From assembly GCA_019096065.1 (NCBI GenBank), contig JAGUCH010000005.1, positions 5,456,001 through 5,520,000 on the forward strand: a DNA stretch of 64,000 nucleotides, written 5' to 3'. The stretch is from Paracyclopina nana. Taxonomy: Eukaryota > Arthropoda > Copepoda > Cyclopoida > Cyclopettidae. Below, in pieces: positions 15,215-26,977 of the stretch (position 1 is its first letter; each line of letters opens with the position of its first letter). The notes under the pieces are model-generated. The model had not been told where the DNA came from. It ran no database searches and worked only from the letters and a program-made list of their open reading frames with translations. The position numbers and the translations under genes were made by a program.

Positions 15215-15473
15215 CTTCAATGCAGACGACGTGCTCCCGGATTTGCTGGGAGAGCAGTTGATCTGGAATCAACTCGATCAAGTCGTAAATCGCGTAGATC
15301 GAAGGATGAACAGACTCGAAGCGTTGGATTTCGTGCCGAATCGACATCGAGGTCGAGTATTGGCCTCCATAATTTTGGTAGATACTTCCACCACCAGGAG
15401 AGGGGCTGGAGCCTCCCAAAAACGTGGACAAGTTCATTGAGGATGGAGACGCTCCGCTCGGAGATCGATCCAT
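15215..15473 (-). CDS. AGAP: AGAP/centaurin-gamma family Arf-GAP, first coding exon (partial)
   Basis: The exon starts at ATG 15473 and reads [20 protein letters not shown], a Ser/Gly-rich leader. It continues into [20 protein letters not shown] and then [10 protein letters not shown]. That second part is the characteristic N-terminal segment of AGAP1/2/3 (centaurin-gamma) proteins, which in known members directly precedes a Ras-like GTPase domain followed by PH, Arf-GAP and ankyrin domains. AGAPs regulate Arf GTPases and endosomal trafficking. The exon ends GAA G|GTAAGG in phase 1. The exon extends upstream as 5' UTR to an acceptor at 15601 preceded by a long pyrimidine tract. Only this exon lies in the window; the GTPase, PH and GAP exons must lie beyond the left edge. 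The family call is confident. The exact start is less certain because an internal Met (MNLSTFLG) is also possible. Confidence 0.85.
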
Positions 15474-16198
15474 GATTATTGTCCGGAATGAAGAAGATAT
15501 TCACTTGATTTGGTTGCAGTCAAAGTCAATCGATATTTTCAGCACTTTTCATTCGCAGTCTTTTTCTCACATTATTCCAGAGAACAGTGGACCACAGAAA
15601 CCTGGAAGAAACAAAAAAAGGGTGAAAGTGTTAATGGCAGCCAATAAATTCAGGGACTTTTTAACTGGCAACGATTTATATATGTAGAGCTACGACAAAC
15701 AACAACAATGGCAAAAGATCACATCAATCAAGTCAGCCCAGTTTTTTTGACGTCTGATCTGTGAAATGAGCGATAAATCATGACGATTCTATTTAATGAA
15801 AGAAAAAAACTTGCAACACTCAACGATGTGATGAAAGTGGAAACATTTCAATTTAAAGCTGCATTTCGAGCAAAATGAAAAGCCAGCTTTAAGAAGCCAA
15901 GCAAATTCCTTTTCCCTTTTTACTTATCAAAAAAAGAGCTTAAATGTGTGATTCAATCGAGAGATAAGCTGATTGAGATGTGATTGCTCACCAAAAGGTT
16001 GTAGGCGTGAGTTAAGGCTAATGAAGATTTCCAATTGACAGGAATCAAGACAAATGGCCATCATCAAAATTCAAAGCGTGAAAAACCATGCCGGCTGCCA
16101 AATTGAGTCTGAATTCACGAAAACGAAGAGTTCGAGGCGCGAAATTAGGCGCTCGCGTCAAGTTTCGGCAGCTACAGCTTTTTATTAATTTCACTCAC

Positions 16199-16350
16199 CT
16201 TGGAGGGCGACATCGAGAAACTTTTCCATGCAGTAATTTGCGATTGGCAGAGCCCACTGTGCACCAAAATCTTCTTCTCAGCAGTGTTCAAAATCGAGTT
16301 GCTCGATTGTCAATCCCATTTCCGGCCCAAAAGCTCTTAATAAAGCCAGA
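16199..16350 (-). other. Putative 5' leader exon of AGAP with a uORF
   Basis: On the minus strand a strong donor (CTCCAAG|GTGAGTG) ends at 16199, and a pyrimidine-rich acceptor lies at 15602-15603. Splicing the two gives a 5' leader upstream of the AGAP ATG. The leader contains ATGGAAAAGTTTCTCG, an upstream ORF of 18 codons that stops before the main ATG. The upstream (right) boundary of this exon is not determined; 16350 is a guess. Confidence 0.45.
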
Positions 16351-16399
16351 ATGAAAACAAACAACACCACGTGGCAGAGTAACGCGTTGTGATTTGACG

Positions 16400-19300
16400 A
16401 ACTTTTTGAACAAACAATTTAAAGACATTTGACGAAAAGATTTATTCAATGCTTGTTTTGTTTACCTTTTTCGGTTATCATAGAAAAACACTTCATTGTC
16501 TAAGGTCACGTTAGTCTGGTAACGCTCGCTTTTTTGTTAGCTGAGAAGTGGTTTGTGTATTATTTTTCCTGGCCGAATTAGACGTGGGCAGACGGAGTGT
16601 GGCTGACGCGGCAGAATTGCAGACGCGTCTGCTCCTGAGAAAAGTGAAAAGGCGCCAAAACTTGAATTCCAAAATGTCCCGCTTTTATTCTTGGTCTGCT
16701 AACTCCAAAGAAATGTAAGTATAACTTCATTTTGAGCTCCCAAGAAATCATAGACTCCTCACTCATAACAATAACAATCAACTAGCGAGGCAGCTATCGG
16801 ACGTTCGTCATCAAAATAGTAGGTGAAAATCTTGCCATTGAGGGATCGAGATATTACTACTTTTTAATTTTGCCTTAAAAAAGGTACATCGCCTTTATTC
16901 AATTTTCGCCTAAATTACGGCCCGAATTTTTCCGCTAGGCGTCGCTCGAATGTTTTGAATGAGGAGTCAATTGGTTTGTTAAGAAATGAGGCAATTTTAT
17001 GGCAAGACTTTTATGCATGTTGCCTGGTTTTTTTTAAGATTAATAGGCTTAAGCTTTAGCTTGTTTTTGTAAACATTGTAGCATGGGTGACTAAGCTTCA
17101 ATTTTGTTCGTTTTTTAATTAAAGTGCAGGTAATCCAGGATTCCGGATCTACTTTTCATGAGCTCAACCTTTGTACTCTGAGGGATTAAAAGTTAGTTCA
17201 TCTTTTATCATCTTGACTCAGCAGGCTTTCACGGCTTGGAATCTAGAGCTTTTTTATGATGCCCATAAAATAGCTTGCTCTGCCGCAAACGCATCGCAAC
17301 GAAATTGCTTAGCAGTTGGTTCTAATGCATAATTCAAGCATTGGACTGAGGCCAGGTTTGGAGGCTGGACAGCCATTAGTTGTGTCCCATTGGAGGGAAA
17401 CTCTTAGTTTCTTTCTCGGCCCCTTAAAGTACTTTTTTCCAAGTTGCCAGAACCAGAAAAAATCTCCCTAGTCTTGTCTGGACTCTTTCTCTCACTTTTC
17501 AATAATGTGTTGAATTGTCACTTTTGAATCTTTTAAAGAAGAAATGTGGTTATTTACAGGCTTTTGCTTCTTTTTGGAAATCATGCCTGAGAAAACTTCT
17601 ACCCATGACGTTGAATCATGGGAGCTCTCATATAAATAATAAATCCAGCTTTCATTTTCAATGCTCTCTCTCAGGGCTTAGCATTCATCGCAAAGTTAGT
17701 CATGTTTCTTATGTCGGTGGTACCTACATCAGCTTTGTGATTAAACCAATTTCGTGTGCAAATCAAAAAAATCTTCTTTCTGATTTCAATTACTTAAAAG
17801 CTGTTAAAAGTGATCAAATTGGTGTGTACTGACAGAAAAATGCTTAAATTAGACTTGAGTGAAAACATCAGTGCAGTGGTACAGTCAATATTTACAGCCA
17901 TCTAATTAGGCCTAGTTCACCTGCGATATTATGATCAAAATATCGAGCGATATTATGCTGATATTTGCAAATATCAGGTACTTCCCAAATCATTTTTTAC
18001 ATTTTTTCTTCTGATTAGGTCTTTTAGTACCAAAAGCCATCCTGCAACAGTGTCTAAATTCTCAGTTTCTCAGTATTTCGCTCCGATATTTTGACAAAAG
18101 ATCAGATATTATAAGCAGGTAAACCATGTCTAAACAGTATTGAAATGCATCAATGCCTGAGATATCACAGAGACTCCAAGAACTGATTAAAAGTCAACAA
18201 TTCCCATAGAAAGCTCGAACTCTCTGAATTTAGTTTATGGCCCTTAGAAAAAGATTCTACGCTGATTTCGCCAAGTCTTTCGTATTTAATAAAATAAGGG
18301 ATCCTTCAAAAGCATTCAGTACATCAATTAAAGAAAAAAATCGACTTTTTTATGCTAAGGAAGCTATTTAAGAGCAACTCTCACATTTATCTGAAAAAGA
18401 GGACATTTTCAAATGACATTTTCAAATGAATGGCTTATTTCATTGGTCAAATGGTTTACCTGGACAAAGTTGATTGGACGATTCAAATATTTAAATTTGG
18501 CAGTTTGAAAACGTCATCAAAAATCAACAATTTTCCTGAGTACTATTTTGCTTTTGAATTTTAGCATGCACATCTATGCAACTTTGAAGCTTAAAGAGTG
18601 TCCCTTTGAAGATGTCAAGAGCTAGTTTTTATGTAAAGTTGAAAGCCTGTATTTTTGAAACCTGCCCACGCAATCCACGCAATTCTCATACGTATGACAT
18701 TGTAGTTTAAGGTTCTTTAAAGAACATGTATTAAAAATGCTCTTTATGTACATACGTACGCTTGTCCAATGGTGCATAAACGATGTTCACGAGCAAACTT
18801 TATGCAGCCCACGTATTTAATCGAGGCTGCCATCATCGTGAAAATATCTTGAAAAAAAAAGTAAGTGGAATATAAAACAAGTGGTGTAGCAGCAGTCTGT
18901 GGATTTTAAATTGATCCTCAAGGTTTTTTACGCATGTCACATTTGTTATTGCTTTTTATGTGGACATGTGCCATTTCGCGAGCGTGGCCTCGTATATGCG
19001 TTTATCTTCCAAATGGAGCTTTGAAAAATGAGGCTGCTCTTTCCCATGAGTTTGAAGCACTTTCATGTCGGCCTTGCTCCATTTTCCATGGAATACTTCA
19101 AGTATCTGGATTAGAATTGGCTCATCAGTTTCAGCTAGAAGGGCAGAAACTTCGAGAATGAGTGCAGTATCAAACTGCATGATGAAAGCAGAAAGCCCAT
19201 ATCCCACAAGGTCCTATTTTCAGCGAACCGCACTTTCAAACGAACTAAAGTTGAAAGTTCACCTTATGCAAAGTACTGTCCCTTTTTTTGCAGGCTTTCA

Positions 19301-22300
19301 TGAGAACTTCCAATGCATCCTTTTTCTTCTCGGTGCATTTATCTCGATTTAGGGGTTGGAAAAAGCGGAGAGAATTGACGTTTATTGCGTCCTTTTCCTC
19401 TGCATATCTCAGTGGTCAATTCCAGATCAGCAGACTACCAAACATCCCTTGACGCCAGCGAGCGCGCACTCCAAAGAAAGAGTCCTCATCGATGATTGAC
19501 TTTTATGGTGGTTCTCAAGGGATGTAAGATTATTTTTCGCCAGAAATGAAAAACACCTGCCATCAAAATAAGAAGAAATTTTGCCAGATTTAAAGATGGA
19601 GTCTCGCGACAGACACTCACACACTTCTCTAGCTTTCCCATTTCAAGTCAATATTATTGGGAAAACATTTAATAGGGTGTTCACCTATACCACGTTTCCT
19701 TAAAGTCTTACGGCTTAAATGAAATGCGTAAGTTTTCGTACTTCTGATTGCTCAAACACTTCAAACTCACATGACCAAAATATGTGGGAAAAGTGGTCTT
19801 CTTGAAGCTATCAAAAGTGAGAAAAAAATGATCAGTACTGAAATAGGAGGCTTAAGTAAAACGCAATTTAACGGATGGAAAAAAAATTTCTTCATATGTG
19901 AACACAGCATTCAATACCGATTTTTGGGTAGAAAAAAATAAAGGACATTTTTGGGCTTATTGCTTCAATTGGAACACTAACGCTACTCATTTGTCTTATC
20001 GATATTTTTATGCTGAGTTAAAACTCTTTATTGATGTTCCTTTTTTCCCCTAAAATTATTCGGAAAATCTCATATTTCGTGGAAGGTGCTAGAATCTTTA
20101 GGACACTATCTTCCTTGTAGCTAGATGCAAAATCCCTTGACACCTTCGCGTCCCAAAATTCTTGATAGCTCCCACCAGTGCAGTGGGACATTTCTGTGCT
20201 GTGCACGTGAGAATGGCCATCAAATTCATGTAACGCAGCCCGTCCTCTTGCGGTGATTAAAATGCTAATCTTTTGCTGTAAACAACCACCGACAACATTC
20301 TTCATCCTCGCGATGTAGCCATTGTCTTTGTTGTCTGTCTGTCTATCTCTTTAAACCTTTTAAAATGTGCTTACGAGGATGAGGATGCTGGCTCTAGATT
20401 CGAGGCATTTCTGTGCAAACAATGCACATAAAAAGGGCGAAACAAAGCCGTAATTGTGAACTTTCTAAATTAAGCAGAGAGAAAGCTACCTTGCATTGCT
20501 ACTTAAGAGCCTTTTGCAGCGTTCCATCTTTACTTCTATCTTCTTTGAATTTACTTCTCAATTCCAATATTCTCAATTTTCGCCCGTGAAATAATCTTGC
20601 TAAAATACTTGGATATAATTTATGCGTCAATTTGCGTACGTTTCATGTATGACCTTCGAAGTAGGCTTCATTACGTTCCTTTTTTATACTATAGGCTGTA
20701 AGAAAAGGACAAAGGCTGAAACCAAGAGGAAATTGGGCTGGGTAATTTAAAAAAAAATTTCGCATTTGTGATCTAAGCAGCGAGGGACAAGCATTTTTAA
20801 AAGATGGCAATTTTTGAGCAAGTATTTTTGAAAGTGTCGCGCACGAAGTTTGTCACGTGATGACGAGCGGCAATTTGATTGGCTGATCGGCAGAGCCAGG
20901 CTGGAATTTGGTTTCAATAGCGAAAAGCTTGAAAATTGGCCGGAGATGCATATGGTCTGACGGCTTGAAAGAGCGCCATTTTATCTGCTGATATTGTGGT
21001 ATTAATGAAGTTTTTGGCAAAAGTACACCAAAAGCCGGAAAATGGGCAATTTTCGGTCGCATACGCGCAGCAAAGCCATGCCAAATGTACAAAGTTGGTA
21101 GGCTTGAGCTTCCTTCTGCTTACTAGTGAAGTAGGATACTATTCTAGCATATTGCCTTTTTTCAGACACTAATAGTTCACATTTGAATTAATTTATTCAT
21201 TTCTAAATCATAGAAGTACTACATCGGCGTTTCTTCTGGCTTGAACATTTTGAAGCAATTTTTAAGATGGACTTTTCAGTTTCCTTCTTGCTTTTCAGTA
21301 CTTGATATTTTTTTGTAAATGTACATATGAGAAAGAGAATCGTTCAATTCGTGTATTTATCCCTCCTCTTCATCTTCGTAGTAGCATTCTATCGACGGCG
21401 TCTGCTATTTTCCTGACTCTTCGCGCCATTTTTCAAACCATTTTTCCCGCCATTTTGTTCGGCCCATTTTTGGCTTTTTGAAGCCTTCATTTGCTAATAT
21501 GTTTTGTCACACACACTGAATATTGTCATTTTAAAGTACAGTCAACTTTTGAAGGCTTCATAATATGAAAAAAATGGTATTTTTGGCAAGAATCCGAGCA
21601 CAGCTCGTGGAGCTCGACCAAAAGATAGCTGGATCCGAGGCCGGAGCCACTCCAATATTCGAAATGCAATTTTTCTTTTCTAACATGACAAAGCATTTTT
21701 TTAAACAGTTTAAAAATGTGGGACTTAAAGATTGAAAAGTCGAGCTTCTGAAACAAAATATTTGCCGTAGGAAAAAAGCCAAAAATAATTGAGAGCTAGA
21801 ACAGTAAAACATAAAAAGCAAAAAAGGAATCTTGAATTAGATATTTTTTCGAGCATTTTCTAAATTGCCAGGCAATTAACTTCGTGGCCTATTTTTAAGC
21901 CCAGTCTGTGTATGTACTTGGATGACTTGACGATTTCCATAAACTAGCCAGAAAGGTTTTTGTAAAAGCTACACTACGATAGCTCGGAAAAATGTAATTT
22001 ACAAAAGGCTGCCTGAAAAAGCCATGAAATCATTCGAATTTTATAAGCATACGAAAGTTAGTAACTTGGGCCCTGCACACCTAGCTGGCCCATGAATTGC
22101 GCTATTTCGGTTGAAATAGCAGCAAAGGCAACCCATTTTGGCCCATGCAATTTGGCCTTACTTAAACACTTAATATGATCGCAATTGCTATGAACATCGA
22201 TACATTTTGGGAAAATTGCTTAATAGTCAAGTTTTTGTTACTGTCAATGGAAACTAGAGTTTCAGGCACATTTCGGCCTTTCAAAATTCCCAGAATACGA

Positions 22301-22985
22301 AAATCTTTCTACATTATTACCCTCATCTCCCGAGTCTATGCACCGCGTGGTCAAACTTTGGTCTTTCAAACATTTCTCCTCAATAGCTTTGGTTTTATAG
22401 GCAAAATGTCGGCAATCTTATTTCCAGAATTGGGCGAAATGGCAACTTTTCTTCCGGGCAAGAAAATCTTTGAAAAAAAGGTTTTCTTGGGGCCTAACTT
22501 TTGCAGAGGCAGTATATATAGGGAACTATTATTTTGGCGTCTTGTCGAGAAAAGGGAACACCCATTCGCATTTTAAGGCTACTGGGCATACCTCTTATAC
22601 TTATAGGTCTGCATCATGGTTTTACAAATAATCGTGAACAACTTAGTAAGTGGATTAAAAAATGAAGTTAATATTTCTACATATAGTGTATATAGCCACA
22701 GAAACTACGAGAATTCTCCTCTGGGTATCCATCATTAATCATTAGAAAATGGTTTTCGAAGCTTGATATGAACAAGTGCAAGAAGGAAAATTCATTTTGT
22801 CCCGAATTCGCTGCATTAGCTTTTGATATGCAAATTCACTATTTCAAGGACTTTTAGCTTACTGAAGTCAATCCTAAATATACATAGCATAATTTGTAGA
22901 AGGCTTTTTAAGATGGTGCTCGTTGGAATTTGCTTCATTTTTCCATAAAAATATTTTAATAAGCCTTGTAATCAGCTTGAATCGA
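16400..22985. other. Intergenic stretch between AGAP and the zinc-finger gene
   Basis: About 6.6 kb with no supportable gene. Short frames at 18934-19207, 20018-20305 and 22175-22576 (133 codons with a true ATG) show no recognised domain and no convincing splice signals. The DNA is A+T-rich and contains one palindromic MITE-like element (17915-18124). It probably includes the promoter of the minus-strand AGAP gene at its left end. Confidence 0.5.
17915..18124. mobile_element. MITE-like element with terminal inverted repeats
   Basis: The left end (GTTCACCTGC, then a GATATTATGATCAAAATATCG-like core) is mirrored at the right end (CGATATTTTGACAAAAGATC, then GCAGGTAAAC). This gives about 40 bp of imperfect terminal inverted repeats around a roughly 210-bp A+T-rich element full of GATATT motifs. 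No ORF is present. No clear target-site duplication could be fixed, so the family is unknown. Confidence 0.5.
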
Positions 22986-22986
22986 A

Positions 22987-23270
22987 AATCGGAAAAAGTG
23001 GCAACGATTCAGCTTCAAGCGAAAATCCAAAAAAATAGCAACGATCTGATATTTTGTTGAGTATCTGAAAAAATTGAATCGATCGTAATATTAAGCATAA
23101 TAATCTGAATAAATAACAGCGAATCCTATCATTTGCTAAAAATCTAAAAAAAGTAATTATAATTCTGATATTTTGCTGAAAATCTGAAAAACTAGAAACG
23201 ATCGCAATATTTAGCTAAAAAATATGAAAAAGTAACAGCGATTCCGATCTCTTCTTAAAAATCTGGAAAA
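22987..23270. repeat. Diverged 39-bp minisatellite, about 8 copies
   Basis: The block AATCTGAAAAA recurs with variants at about 22987, 23024, 23062, 23102, 23140, 23180, 23221 and 23260. The spacing is 37-41 bp. Each copy is followed by related text (AACAGCGATTC, then GATATTTTGCTGA). The array ends a few hundred bp upstream of the putative first exon of the zinc-finger gene. Confidence 0.75.
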
Positions 23271-23734
23271 GACAGCGAAGATCCCATTTTTCATCCAAGG
23301 AGAAGAAGACGCGCGAATAAATTATCGAGGTGATCGCCCAAATTAGCGGGAAAACTGACCCCGGTTGTTCAATCAACCATCGTTTACGCGTTGATTAACG
23401 GTTTACTAAATGAAGTGGGTGGAGGCGCTGAAAGCTAAGGAGGTGATCGCAGTGCCAAGAATTTATCAGTCCGATTTGGAACTCTGCAAAGATCAGTTCT
23501 CCTTAATCGCTCGCTGATATCCTCAGTGAATTCTACGCCGTCGTCGTACTCAGGTGAAACCACGCACGCGCAGTCAACGCTCAGGGCGCCCCAACTTTCC
23601 GAACTTTCCGAAAGTCATCAGCTACTGAACCCTTTATTAGGCTCAGTACCGCAAAGCGAACCATTCAGTTGAATTTTAACTCTTGAGGAACTCGGTTGTC
23701 ATCTGCCCTCACCAGGAACCCCAAAGCTCTCAAG

Positions 23735-24097
23735 GTAAGATAACAATATTATTAAAGCTAGGCGCGCGTTTTTAGCGCAAACGGCGGTAAAACGCCCTCT
23801 TTAGTCTTTGTTTTTGCACCTTCAATGTATCAGTTTTCGATATCATCTTGGAAGTAGTCGGACGTTCTAATTTTAGCAAATACGGTAATATTGTCCGCGT
23901 AGACTTTGTAGTACTTAAGGAATATCCTTAACCATGTCTTGATCAGTCTTCGATATCATCTTGAAGTGTTCGGACGTTCGATTTTCTGCTCTTCTTTAAC
24001 AATAGGTAAAACACTCCGCGTAGGTCCTGAAATGTATTCAAGAAGGTTAAAATTAGTAGGTCTTACACACATCTAATTACGATTTACCTCTTGGCAG
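23735..24097 (+). other. 5' UTR intron of the zinc-finger gene
   Basis: The donor CTCAAG|GTAAGA is at 23734/23735 and the acceptor TTGGCAG|AAGGAT ends at 24097, six bases before the ATG at 24104. The exon upstream of the donor has no in-frame ATG after its last stop, so it is non-coding leader. Inside the intron an approximately 114-bp segment is tandemly duplicated: TTCGATATCATCTTG and TCGGACGTTC occur near 23836-23869 and again near 23950-23980, each followed by a CCGCGTAG block. Confidence 0.6.
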
Positions 24098-24103
24098 AAG
24101 GAT

Positions 24104-25938
24104 ATGCTAGACAAGTGGTGCAGGCTCATGATGTTGGCTATCGTGTGCAGCTACAAGTTGCGCTTTCCGGACTTGCCCCTTGATGAGCTGAGGAGGAGGT
24201 GCATAGCGGAGTACAACGACTACTATGACCTCGTCATTGCTGACAAGGTCAAGAAGGATGCAGCGGAGAAGAAGTCGGAGGGCGATGGCGATGTCCAAGT
24301 GCAGGATTCGGGCAGCTCCGAGTGGCCAACTGCATCACCGCCGAAGCCAATGTCTGCATTCGGCTCCAGGACGGTCAACGCGCACCTGGAGAAATTCGGC
24401 CGGGTGCCGATCATTGTCAGCAAGTCCAATGTGGAGGGGGATCCCATGCAGCTCCTCTACCTGTTCAAGGTGTCCAGAAGCGAGGTCATCTACAAAGGCA
24501 TCAATGATGACATGCTGGACATCATGAAGACGGAGCCTTTTAAGAAGTGCCCAAGCGCTCAGTTTGGCCACACCTTCGACGCTCCACTCACCGAGGAGCA
24601 ATTGAAGGTGTGCATCTCAGGTGTGCAGGTGGCGTACGAGGCCAAGCAATGCGACGAGAAGATGCGGGCAGGTGCGGAGAATGACATCGTGGTCGACCAG
24701 GAGATCCTGACTGCGGCGCGGACCGAGCTTGGCAGGCTGAAGGAGCTCTTCCAAAAGGGCTTCAAGAAATGCTCCATTTGCCTGGGAGACGCCGCGAAAA
24801 GGGACGAGGACCGGAACAAGGAGTACACCAACCGGAGTACGTTGGCGACCCACATCAAGTCGATCCACATGGGGATTCGCGAGTGGAGGTGCTTCATGTG
24901 CAACCAGTCCTTCACTCGCAAAAACAGCCTGATATACCATATCAGCGTGCACCTGAACGTATCCAGGTACCAGTGTCCGCACTGCCCGGGGTCCAAGGCC
25001 TTTCGCCACGCGGAGCATTTTCGCTCCCACTTGACGACTGACCACAACTTGACCAGAGCCGCGATCAAAGCGGTAATGGAGTCGTTTCAGTCGAAAAGTG
25101 ATGAGAACCTGCTCATCAATGTTGTGGCTCACGCTAATGAGACTTACTCAATCGACCCCTTTCATGGGCTGGAAAAGGTAAATAATTGATTTTCGCGTTG
25201 TCGAATTAAATAATGACGGCTATTTTTTCGCAGGTCAAAGTGGAAGAAGATGAGGAGATGGTGGATCAGGAGAACCTCATTCCGGAGACGATCCTGGAGA
25301 TCGGCCAGAATAAGAGAAAGCGGTCTCTTTCACCTAGGCCAAGCACTTCAAACGCGCCGCTCGCTGACATCACCAACCTTGGCGCGGCTCCTAAGAAGAG
25401 AGGTCGACCTGCCAAGAGGATCAAAACTGAGGGTGCCACAGCCGCGCAAAACAACCCTGCCAATGTGGTCTTCCTCCTCCCTGATGACCGCGAAGTCGTG
25501 AGGGTCCGCGCTGGCACCAATTCATCTCCTCCAGCTGCTCCAGCCAAAGCTCCGCCTCTGCCAAGCCACCCACTGCCAAAGGATCAGTTGCTAGCCAACC
25601 TGCCATTGGCGAGACCCGGGCCATCCACGTCGGGAATTGGCCGCAACGTGGTCAAGGTGACCACGACTTCTGCTCCAATCAAAAATGTGGCTCTACCAAG
25701 GATGATCCTCAAGACACCTACCAATGCTACGCTCAGGAAGGTGTCTGGATCCAGCGCTCCACCTCCACCTCCACCTACAACACTCATCGTGACTCGTGGA
25801 GTTTTCGATGCTCGCGCTACTCCGACGCTCCAAGGAGTGACCATTTCTCCATTCCGACCCAATTGGCCGGTCAAAAAAGAAGAAGAGGAGGAAGAAAAAA
25901 AGAAGAATGACAAGAAAAAACCGGACACCGCCAAATGA
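24104..25938 (+). CDS. C2H2 zinc-finger protein with AT-hook, two coding exons
   Basis: Exons 24104-25177 and 25234-25938 join in phase 0 (GT...TTCGCAG intron of 56 bp) to encode 592 residues. Residues about 224-320 carry three zinc-finger units: an atypical one (C-x2-C, long loop, H-x4-H, starting KKCSICLG), a classical one (WRCFMCNQSFTRKNSLIYH), and a third (YQCPHCPGSKAFRHAEHF). Exon 2 carries an acidic stretch, a nuclear-localisation-like KRKR, an AT-hook core (KKRGRPAKR), a long Pro/Ala/Thr low-complexity region and a Lys/Glu-rich tail. This suggests a nuclear DNA- or RNA-binding regulator. The N-terminal about 220 residues match nothing I recognise. The coding sequence is clearly more G+C-rich than its flanks. 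The 3' UTR is long, with AATAAA at 26972. Confidence 0.85.
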
Positions 25939-26225
25939 GTGAGTTTGATTCCATAATTTACAAACGCCCGAGCTTTCCTGTATGCATATGCATTCTTATA
26001 TATTTATGATACTTGTAAACTTATGAATACCTTAAAAGTAGGAAGGTAACTAATTCAAAGTGTGCCACTGCGGGCACACATTATCATAGTGATATTGTGG
26101 GCATGTAAGGCTAAGTGATACATAAGCCAAAAGTATTAGTCTAGAATTATAGTCGCAGAAGGGCGAGAAATCATTTTCACACTCCCCGCCGTTCCAAAGT
26201 CTTTCAGCTTGCACAAATCTTCTTT

Positions 26226-26372
26226 CCCCTGATTAAACTGCAGAAATTCTTTCTTTCTCACACCTGGTTACAGCAATGCTCAACTCTCTTTTCCCTGGTT
26301 AAACACAATGCAAACTATCTTTTCCCTGGTTAAACACAATGCAAATACCCCTTTTCCTGGTTATACACAGAC
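26226..26372 (+). repeat. About 31-bp tandem repeat in the 3' UTR of the zinc-finger gene
   Basis: The core CCCTGGTTAAACACAATGCA recurs with variants starting near 26226, 26261, 26291, 26322 and 26354. Two copies are identical over 30 bp. Between the stop codon and the poly(A) signal it would be transcribed. Confidence 0.7.
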
Positions 26373-26971
26373 AGCTTTTTTCTTTCCGGATAATCGAAAA
26401 ATTGCCCCAATATGGAAATGAAAAGAAATAGTATACCTGCAAGCAATTCAGGTTGCTTATCTTACTAGAAAACTAGCATCAAATAATCGACTCCCTTGGA
26501 AATCGATGTTTTCCAAACTAGAATTTATTTTCAAATGTAGTACAATCATATTTTACGATATTTTAATGTTCTCATGACCTTTTGTCTTTTTTCCTTGTAT
26601 GACGCATCTTATTTTGTAATTTGTATTTTGATATGTCATAGCATACATTTGATCAATTCATGTGCCAAAAATAATTACTTTTACACCTAGCCATTAATTG
26701 ACTACTATATGTTATTTTTGATGATATTGCTGCAAATCAAAGGATTTCCCCCACACAAAAAAAATCTTTTGCTCTTCATTTAATTTCGATCTTTAATTCA
26801 TGTACTTATGCATTTATGATACGAAAATGTATTATGCCACCATATTTAAATTCGATAGAATTTTGTTTCTGAGCAAATACTCTCAATTGTCTCCCTTTTT
26901 CAACTTTTATGAATTATGTGCTTTTAAAGTATGATGATTGCTTCCTGTATTCATGTGTTCTTTAGTACTGA

Positions 26972-26977
26972 AATAAA
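26972..26977 (+). terminator. Poly(A) signal AATAAA, zinc-finger gene
   Basis: This AATAAA hexamer lies about 1 kb after the stop codon and is followed by TG/T-rich DNA (TCTCGCGTTACTCTCTTGG). It is the first clear canonical signal downstream, implying a 3' UTR of about 1.05 kb. Confidence 0.6.

Noticed and set aside
15006-15440. 144-codon plus-strand ORF
   Set aside because: It is antisense to the AGAP first coding exon, whose conserved motif and splice donor prove the minus strand is the coding one.
18956-20305. Minus-strand frames of 83-95 codons as exons of an unknown gene
   Set aside because: No consistent splice phases, no family resemblance, and weak or absent start contexts in A+T-rich intergenic DNA.
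24559-25132. Two overlapping minus-strand frames of about 170 codons
   Set aside because: Antisense shadows of the G+C-rich zinc-finger exon; no domains of their own.
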